Source: Datisca glomerata
Lineage: Eukaryota; Streptophyta; Magnoliopsida; Cucurbitales; Datiscaceae
Assembly: GCA_003255025.1 (NCBI GenBank)
Contig: QANY01005609.1
Coordinates: 853,152-917,151, forward strand
DNA: 64,000 bases
Direction: 5' to 3'
The notes beneath the pieces are model-generated. The model ran no database searches, had not been told where the DNA came from, and saw only the letters and a program-made list of their open reading frames with translations. Shown here piece after piece: positions 57,001-64,000 of the stretch. Position numbers and translations under genes: made by a program. Every line of letters begins with the position of its first letter. Positions within the stretch are counted from its first letter, which is position 1.

Positions 57001-58560
57001 CAGGAAAACTAATACATTTTTCGCCTTCTCATTGTAGCCCCACCAAAACTTTTCCATTGTCCTCTCGAGATCCTTACAAACACTCTTCGGTATTCGGAAA
57101 TAGTTCAAACCATCAACCAATAAGGCTTTCCAACATGCTTTTTGAAGGATCTCTTTCCCACCCAATGAAAATTGTTTTGCCTCCATCTTATTGAAAGCTT
57201 ATGGATTTTATCTTCTAGGTATCCAAACAGAGCTTTCTCTGATTGACCTATAAAGGACGGGAAGCCCAAATAGGAATAAATACTAATGGTACAAGAAATG
57301 TCCAGAATACCAGTGACCATTGATTTCACCTTCTGAGTTTGTATTTGGGGAAAAAGTTACTGTCGATTTAAAGAAGTTGATGCACTGCCCTGATGCTTTT
57401 GAATAAGCATTTAAAATTTGTTTGAAAGTACTACACACCCTCTTTATACCATTGAAAAATAAAAGATAGTTGTCAACAAAAAGTAAATGAGAAACAATCG
57501 GCCCCCTCCTGCCAATTCGTGGGCATCGAATCAAACCCGAATCAACAACCTTGCCTAGCATAGCCGATAACCCCTCTACACACAGAACATAAAGATATTG
57601 GGATAACGGGTCACCCTGTCGGATTCTCATATTGGGTACAAAAGAAGGAGATGGTTTTCCATTTATGAGTATTGCCATTGAAGTTGAAGTTACACACCTC
57701 ACAATATTTTCAATAATTTTTTCATGAAAAGCAAAAGCTCACACTATCCTCTGCTAATAATCACATTTGATTCGATCATATGCCTTACTCATGTCTAACT
57801 TAACTGTCACCAAACTCTTTTATCCTTTTCTACAAATCGACATCGAATGGGAGACCTCAAACCCCGCCAGAACATTATCCATAACTAAGCAATTTTTTAT
57901 AAAAGCACTTTGATTTTCACATATAATCTTCGGGAGGAGCATTTTAATCTACGGGCAATCATTTTTTAGATAATTTTGTATAATATGTTGCATAAGTTAA
58001 TCAGACTAAAATCAAATAAGCTTATAGGATCAGAAATTTTAGGAATCAGAATGTCATTGATATTAGATAAAGCTACATCCTTATTTAGACATGACAAGCA
58101 GAAATTCATTACCTCCCTTCCAACAATATCCCATTGTTTTTTATAAAAAGCTACTGGAAAACCATCTGCACCAAGACTCTTATGTTGGCATTTCTTTGAT
58201 TGCCCACTCCACATCCTCAGCTTTGTAATCTTAGATCAGCTTTGCATTCATCACTTCCTCACCTTATGATCAATACACCTCATCACCCAGTCCATCTCCT
58301 CAATACCGGGCTTCTAGAAGAAAACATGTTTTCAAAGTAGTTAGCTGCTAGAGAGCCTAGCTCCTCATGCTTCTCTACCCAATTTCCATCCTCCCCTAGA
58401 AGTTTCCTAATTTGATTTTTCCTCTTTGTCATTGAAGCTTTGGCATGGAATAACTTCGTATTTGCATCCCCGTATTTAAGCCAATCCATTTTTTGCTCTT
58501 TAAGACAACAATGCATATTCCTGGTAAAGGGCCCCATCCAATTTCTCACGGCATGATTTA
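57001..58560 (-). pseudogene. LINE reverse transcriptase domain
   Basis: Minus strand, from the right: MDWLKYGDANTKLFHAKAS (the W-x-x-x-G-D-x-N-T-x-F-F-H block), SLGADGFPVAFYKKQWDIVG (palm start), RQGDPLSQYLYVLCVEGLSA (motif 5-like), LFVDNYLLFFNG in place of the catalytic F-A-D-D, then YLGFPSFIGQSEKALF and the KL..RW thumb segment. Frames change several times, and the catalytic Asp-Asp pair is degraded to Asp-Asn, so the enzyme is dead. Confidence 0.92.
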
Positions 58561-59646
58561 AAGTGCTCCAGGTCTCTCTGTATATCAGGTTTTGGTAAAG
58601 CTTCTCTAGCCTATTCTGGCAATCTGTAATTTTTTTTTTAAAAAAATGCCTAACTTTCCTCTACTCCAAGTTGATAGAGCCCAGGAACATCTATTCAGGT
58701 CCTTCTTAATCCAAAACAAATCCATTGAAACATTGAAACGCCAAGTTTCATTGATTATATTTTTGCACTCTTCATCCCCATTCCAGAAGTCCTCAAACCT
58801 AAATCCACTCCTTCCTTACTTTTTAAAAAGGCTTTTGTCATGGAGGGATATAAGTAGGGAACTATGATCTGGGTAGAGCTTAACAACCCATGTGAGGAAA
58901 AAGCATGCCAATTCAATCCAAAACAAACTCTTCCCCCTCCCTTTTGTTTATCTAAGTATGGATAAGACCCCTAAATGGAAACCGAATTAGTTTGCAATCC
59001 TCTAAAAACTTACAAAAATCTTCAATGGTCGAGTTTTGTCTTACTGAGTCGCCCAATTCATCTACATGAGAATAGATCTCATTAAAATCTCCAACTACAA
59101 ACCATGGTAGAATCCACCCTTCTGCAGATGCCTTAAAAAAGACCAAGAATGATTTCGCTAAGAACAATCAGGATTATCATAGAAGCACGTTAACCTCTAG
59201 ACTGAGCCTTTTGAGTTGATGATCTCCCCATCAATATGCCTTTGTGAGAATAATTTCAGCTTGAGATTAAAGTCCTCCCTCCACAGAATACCAAGACCTC
59301 CTCTTAGGCTTGTTCTTGATACCTTGAAACCATTAAGAAACCCAACTTTCCTCTTAACTCCCTTAAAGGCTTGCACATCCAATTTTGTCTCCAAAAGCAT
59401 CATGACAGTGCAATCTTTATGGGAGATTAATCTCCTCAGAGCCGGATAGCCCGTGCGTTCCCAAGCCCACTGGCATTCCAACATAAGAGAGTCATTGCGA
59501 GCAGTGAGTCTAAGACTCGAAACACGTTGCTGAAATTTTAGATTTGGAGCCATTATTTCACCATAACTTCCTTTCTTAACAGAACCAGAGGTAGAAGATG
59601 ATGATCTACGCTTCATCTTCCCCTTCGATTGTGCCTCTTGCAACAC
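58561..59646 (-). pseudogene. LINE endonuclease domain
   Basis: Minus strand: LECQWAWERTGYPALRRLI, LLETKLD (the M-x-E-T-K/E catalytic Glu motif), GLGILWREDFNLK, then WFVVGDFNEIYSHVDELGD (the G-D-F-N catalytic motif of APE-type LINE endonuclease). A frame change lies near 59,180. Upstream 59,580-59,646 encodes a basic linker (GKMKRRSSSSTSGS). Confidence 0.9.
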
Positions 59647-61003
59647 AGATCTTCTACCATGGTTAACTTTGCTCCACTTCTTTATAGTGAAAATAATTTG
59701 TTTCCCATTATCTACACCTTCTTCATTAAGCTGGGATACCCAACCGATTTTGGGCCCCTAGGATCATTCCCCATGAGTATTAGCCTATATATTTAACAAT
59801 GAGCTGTGAATTGTTATGACTCCTTAAGCCTTCTGGGCCCGTATCTATTCTAGGTCCTTTCTCTTTCTCTAGATATTTAATTGTACCCTCGTCCACACTA
59901 GATCCTTCCCCTTTATCCTTTACATCCATCAACGCCTTACACCTACCTATAGGGCCCACACATGTCCTCCTTGTATGGGCTTGTGTTGCATGTAACTAAC
60001 AGGGGGAATGGAGTGCCAACTGGGCACTAGGACTGACATTGAAATGACACATTTCACCTACTATGTCGATCATCATAGGTTCTCTTCCATTTCTGGTTGG
60101 CAGGTTCCTCTTACTCGAGACTTCCATCTCCGCGTGCATAGCAAAGCTTCCCTCACTCATTGGAGTTGATGATGAGGTGGCCTAACTACTTTCCTTTTCC
60201 TTCCTCTTCGTGGATTTTGGTCTATCCAAGGTTCTCATCCATGGTCTGTATTGGTTTCCGTTGCACACTCTCCCTGAATCCCCGTCATAGGCACATCACA
60301 TTCTTTGCTCAAGTGGGAGAGTTTTCCACAGACATAACAAACATCAGCTAGCTCAACCCAAATCGCCTCTGGATTTTGTGGTACCTTGAGTTTTAGGCCT
60401 CGCGGTAAGGAGAGTCAATATTCGAACCCTAACACGTAAGCACCTTCCCCAACATGCACCATCAGGACCTTCATCTATATCTATAAACTTACCAATACAG
60501 TCTCTTATTCTTTTGCTCATTTCCTTTTTCATACATAGAATAAGGAGGTTGAATATCTACACCCGAAAGCTCACTAGAAGGACCACTTGAGATGGTTGAA
60601 TATATCCGTTAACCTCCCCCAGCAAGATCAGAGCTTTTTCAAAACTCCATGCTGGCTCATTTCACTTAACTTAGTCTATCCACAGGATGACTAAAAAGGG
60701 CTAGGAACATAATTTGGCCAATCTCCTTTATACTTACTTTCATTGTTGTGTTCCATATCTTTGAAATTGCATTGAAGAAAACATTTCTATTCATTATTTT
60801 CTGCGTCAAAATCTTGATCATTAGGCACATGGAAGGGTCAACCGCGGAAATGGATTCCGACCGCAAAGTCTGAAGGTTAACGATTTGTACTGTCCAGATG
60901 GCATGTATCCAAATCTCTTTTTTATCTTTTTATATTTAATATCAGTCGTCCAAATCTCTTTGAACGGCTGGGATCTAACTTCACCTCTGCAGTTGGTCAC
61001 CAA
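59647..61003 (-). pseudogene. LINE ORF1 (DUF4283/zinc knuckle) remnant
   Basis: Minus strand: DPSMCLMIKILTQKIMNRNV and VFFNAISKIWNTTMKVSIKE resemble the start of plant LINE ORF1 (DUF4283: L-x-G-K-x-L-x-x-x-x-x-N-x-x-x-F-x-x-x-M-x-x-I-W). Near 60,290-60,355 WVELADVCYVCGKLSHLSKE gives a full C-x2-C-x4-H-x4-C knuckle. Frames are broken in between. The region up to 61,003 (basic, PSGQYKSLTFRLCGRN) may be ORF1 N-terminus or leader. ORF1 protein binds LINE RNA in the ribonucleoprotein. Confidence 0.8.
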
Positions 61004-61799
61004 CTAAGAAGCTCATATTGGGCTACTTGTCTTGGTGACCGGTACTGTTAATGAGAGGTTATTATGGATGGCGGCCACGATGTGGCAGTCAGTCACAGAT
61101 TGACATTCAGCGTGTTAGACTCACGTCCAAATTATATTGGTGTGGGTCCCACAACCATAATGTGTTACTAAAATAATATGTAAACAAATAATTTTTTTAA
61201 CTGTAAGTCTCACGCTGATGATAAAAGTAAATTTTTTTTGTTCCCCAAAACGTTTCTCTAACTTAATTGGATGAATTCATTTAATTATTTTGGTTCTAAT
61301 CAATTATTTTGGCTATCTGTTTTATTCAATTATATTAATTTTATTTTAACTAGTACTTAATTATTTTAAAAATTGATATAATTTTATATATAATCGATAT
61401 TATTTCCAGCCAAAGATGCCAAGTGGAATTTCAATCTCATTTTTTCTTTTTCTCGCCCGAGTACTTGTTGCCGCAGAGCTTGCATTAGACATTTGATCTA
61501 TATAATTTGGTGGCAAACTGCCAACAGGGGTCTCTTGGGTTTCTACTCAGTTGATTTGGCTGTCTTATTAGTTGCTGTCTTGAATTGGTTGGGAGACACA
61601 AAGGGGCTGTTCCAAAAAAAAGAGATGTGACAAACATGCAGAGCCTTGATTCTGCCAGCCGTGGGTGTGGAAAGAGGTGTCCTTTAGGTACATGCCAACT
61701 GTTTGACAAAAGGCGCTTTCAAGATCAGTGAATTGGTGCTCCAGTATGGAATTTGGTCAAACCAGCGGTGAAAGGGTTTTTGAAAAAGTGTAATTGAGT
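61004..61799. other. Non-coding, no recognised gene
   Basis: AT-rich centre (61,180-61,420). No repeat border or protein was recognised. It may hold the LINE 5' end. Confidence 0.4.
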
Positions 61800-62945
61800 T
61801 TCAGCTAGATTGGGACTAAAAGAGCTGTTAGCTAAGCCTTCGATCTTCTTTGCTTCTCCTTCTCTGTATAGGATCGATAAGTCATATCCGTTTTCCTATT
61901 CTATCTTTTCTTCTCGGCTGGTTCTCTAAAAAGATTTCCAAGGGACCTTAGCATTCGTAGTTCTTATCTAATCCACTGGAGAGAGAGAGATTAGTTGAAT
62001 AAGCATAAGAATAAGAGTCAGGGGTCCCGGGAGAGCATGGTTTAGCCATAGACGCAGGATTAGAATACCGCTATTTGCGGAGTCCTCTTTCCCAGCTTTC
62101 AGTCTTATTCCCATTCACGGAACACTTTCGATATCGGCTTTATTCTCCGATTGCAGCTTACTATTTTAATGAGTTATTAAACATTCTCTCGACAGGTTTG
62201 AGAGCGCAGGGAGAGACCAAAGGTTTGGAACCCTGAGCCTAAGGCGTGCTCGGAGTGCTAAGGAAGTAGAGAACTTCGTCTTCAATGTCTAACAGTATTT
62301 CAGAGTGGCTCATATACCGGAAGCGGATAAAGTGAGCATTACTTCCATCTATCTTGTAGGTGATGTTAAACTATGGTGGAGAAGCAGAGTTGAGGATTCT
62401 TCAGGCCAACCTAACATCGATTGGCCAGAGATGAAATGATGTCAGAATTTGCACCTATTTGTATCTATTTAGTGATCAGTCCGCTAGTTTCTTTTATCCC
62501 ATCCAGTGGGCCGGGGCCCTCCCCCAACCACTCAAAAATCGCAAAACCCAGCGCAAGCTCCGCCCAGACCTGCTTATAAGAACGCTGCGCCTCCGGCCAA
62601 TTATGATCCTCAGTAGCAAGAAGGTGCTCCCAAGCGACCTTGGGGACCCAATAGAGCTCACTACCCGCCATTACCCCTATCCATTCCTACCCTATTCTCC
62701 ATCCTTCTGGCCTGGAAAGCCATTTCTCTGCCCAGAGAGAAACCACTCCCCTGGCCTCCTGGTCTCGACTATTCAAAATTCTGTCTATTTCACCGATACG
62801 CGGGCCATACCATCGAAGAGTGTCATACTTTGCGTGATGTCATCTATGACATGAATAATGAAAATCGTCTCAATTGGAACGAAGTTAAGGCATACCTGAA
62901 AGCCGCCAATGTCACTGAAGCAACTAAGGGATCTAATAATTCATG
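61800..62945 (+). pseudogene. Gypsy Gag-like remnant in a GC-richer block
   Basis: One frame around 62,240-62,440 gives KEVENFVFN, an in-frame TAA-like break, YFRVAHIPEADKVSI, YLVGDVKLWWRSRVED and IDWPEMK. This is the retrotrans_gag block (E-x-F-L-x-x-x-E-x-Y-F, then Y-L-x-G-D-A-x-x-W-W). At 62,760-62,945 FCLFHRYAGHTIEECHTLRD then VIYDMN matches the F-C-x-x-H-x-x-x-G-H-x-T-E-E-C knuckle-like part of gypsy Gag. The composition, and 61,800-62,160 in particular (TCTTCTTTGCTTCTCCTTCTC, AGGGGTCCCGGGAGAGCATG), look like plant mitochondrial intergenic DNA, so a mitochondrial-to-nuclear transfer is possible. Several stops. No LTR seen. Confidence 0.6.
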
Positions 62946-63429
62946 CTGACAAAAACTCTAATAGAAGGTTCCTTCAATTCAGCTAATCCTTTAAACTAAG
63001 ATATAACGATACTACATTCAACCAAGAAGAGTTAATACATGCATGCATGTTGATGAAGTTTGAACAACATATAAATTAAAAAATTCTAAACATTATTATA
63101 ATCATATAGGCTTCCACTTGAGTACTAATTTCCAATCTCATATCCATTAAGATCCTAAAACTAATTAGAGTACATGACAATCAGTACTCATAAAAATGTT
63201 AGTTGATACAAATTTAAACATAGATAACTCAATTAAAAGGATTAATTATCTTGATATATTACATAATATGACCATCGCTTGGCGTTGAGTTCATAAAGTT
63301 AAAAGGTGTGGACATAATATTGCTTTACTAACATATAAAAAAATTAAAAAAAATTAAAATTTACTTACTAGATGATTCTTCTTTTGGTTTATTTTTCTTA
63401 CGCTTCTCCAAGTTACTTTTTAGTCTTGC
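62946..63429. other. AT-rich non-coding DNA
   Basis: No motif recognised. Confidence 0.4.
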
Positions 63430-64000
63430 ATTAGAGACTCATTTTGGTCTCATATATGGAGGATCCATTATTGTCTTTAGACCATATCCTAATTGTATGT
63501 CATTTGTCAAATAATTGTCGTTACTTCTACCATCAACGGTGTCCATCGCAGTGCACTTATTCATTTCTTTTGTAAGAAGTTGCAAGCCTTCAGCAAACTT
63601 ATCTTTCACAATCTTACCACCTTCATCTGTTTCTACTGTAATTGTCACAAGTCTACAAGAAGCATACATCATTTCATTATGTCGTAATGCTTTAACAATT
63701 TTTTTATCTGTGTGTGAAACGGAGGAAGGACTTGACTTTACGACACATTGTTTCATCATTTTTGTCCACCTTCACAAGATATACTATGGGGTACTCTAAC
63801 AACATTTTTTCAATCAAAAATCTTAATGCATGACGACATAAGATTCTAAAAGATCCAAACTTGTGACATGAACAAGTAATTGTCTCAAAAAAGGAGTGGT
63901 AAAGAACATCTAAACTCATTCTTTCTTATGTACTCCAACATGAAAATATTCGATAGAATCTGTGATACATTTTCTATTAATAAAGAACAGTATTGATGAC
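63430..64000 (-). pseudogene. FAR1-related (FRS)/MULE-derived fragment, runs off the window
   Basis: Minus strand: FFETITCSCHKFGSFRILCR with HALRFLIEKMLLEYP is the complete SWIM zinc finger (C-x-C-x(n)-C-x-H) of FAR1/FRS proteins. After a frame change IVKALRHNEMMYASCRL and KDKFAEGLQLLTKEMNK match the helical C-terminal part (L-R-x-x-x-M-x-x-x-x-x-L...). The stop at 63,439 is plausible as a natural end. The N-terminal FAR1 DNA-binding and MULE transposase domains would lie beyond 64,000. At least one frame break near 63,720 suggests a pseudogene. Confidence 0.72.

Noticed and set aside
62459..62854. 131-codon + strand frame as a separate gene
   Set aside because: Proline-rich reading in the wrong frame of the gypsy Gag-like region; the Gag motifs lie in another frame on the same strand.
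1..64000. tRNA genes, rRNA genes, CRISPR arrays
   Set aside because: No cloverleaf with A/B boxes, rRNA sequence or regularly spaced short palindromic array was recognised by eye.

Overview
This is a fragment of a plant nuclear genome, probably a eudicot. It is AT-rich, has no dense operon-like coding, and is full of decayed LTR retrotransposons, a LINE, CACTA-type DNA transposon ends and microsatellites. The recognisable cellular sequences are plant genes broken by introns: ALMT, a class 3 truncated hemoglobin, plant-type cytosolic HisRS, an RGLG/copine-like protein and a CRM-domain protein. I see no intact protein-coding gene, tRNA, rRNA or CRISPR array. The only cellular gene kept from start codon to stop codon with its introns is an ALMT-like malate-channel pseudogene (36.2-38.4 kb).

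Layout, left to right. 0-2.2 kb: an unidentified two-block exon-like sequence followed by the 3' terminus of CACTA family 1. 4.5-5.3 kb: tail and LTR of a Ty3/gypsy-type element. 6.4-10.1 kb: exon fragments of three unrelated genes on one strand ([2Fe-2S] sucrase/ferredoxin-like, CRM domain, NAA20 acetyltransferase), then a CACTA family 2 terminus. 10.5-12.2 kb: an internally deleted copia element. 14.65-20.9 kb: a longer copia element with a truncated 5' LTR and a whole 3' LTR. 20.9-21.5 kb: a FAR1-related fragment. 21.8-26.3 kb: a HisRS-carrying CACTA family 1 copy, a 231-bp tandem array and two CACTA termini. 26.3-35 kb: mostly unrecognised non-coding DNA with LTR-like pieces and simple repeats. 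36.2-41.2 kb: the ALMT pseudogene and a copia element just past its stop codon. 43.8-44.7 kb: a GC-rich repetitive block. 45.1-61 kb: a LINE interrupted by nested CACTA elements. 61.8-62.9 kb: a GC-richer gypsy-gag-like block. 63.4 kb to the end: a FAR1-related fragment on the minus strand.

The centrepiece is a three-layer nest. A minus-strand LINE was split in its RNase H region by a CACTA element (45,445-55,771, flanked by CAT/CAT). That element was split by a second CACTA element (47,982-54,145, flanked by TCT/TCT). The innermost element carries, all on the minus strand, exon 1 of a class 3 truncated hemoglobin gene, a piece of an RGLG/copine vWA domain, and two HisRS exons with their intron. 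This is the signature of a gene-capturing Pack-CACTA transposon. A related but separately damaged HisRS copy lies inverted about 28 kb away. A second cluster of gene fragments (6.4-9.1 kb) ends in a terminus of the outer element's family, so two transposon families here seem to have collected host exons.

All coordinates and translations were read by eye. Family names rest on motif recognition, not on database searches. Repeat boundaries are good to a few bases where target-site duplications are given and to tens of bases elsewhere.
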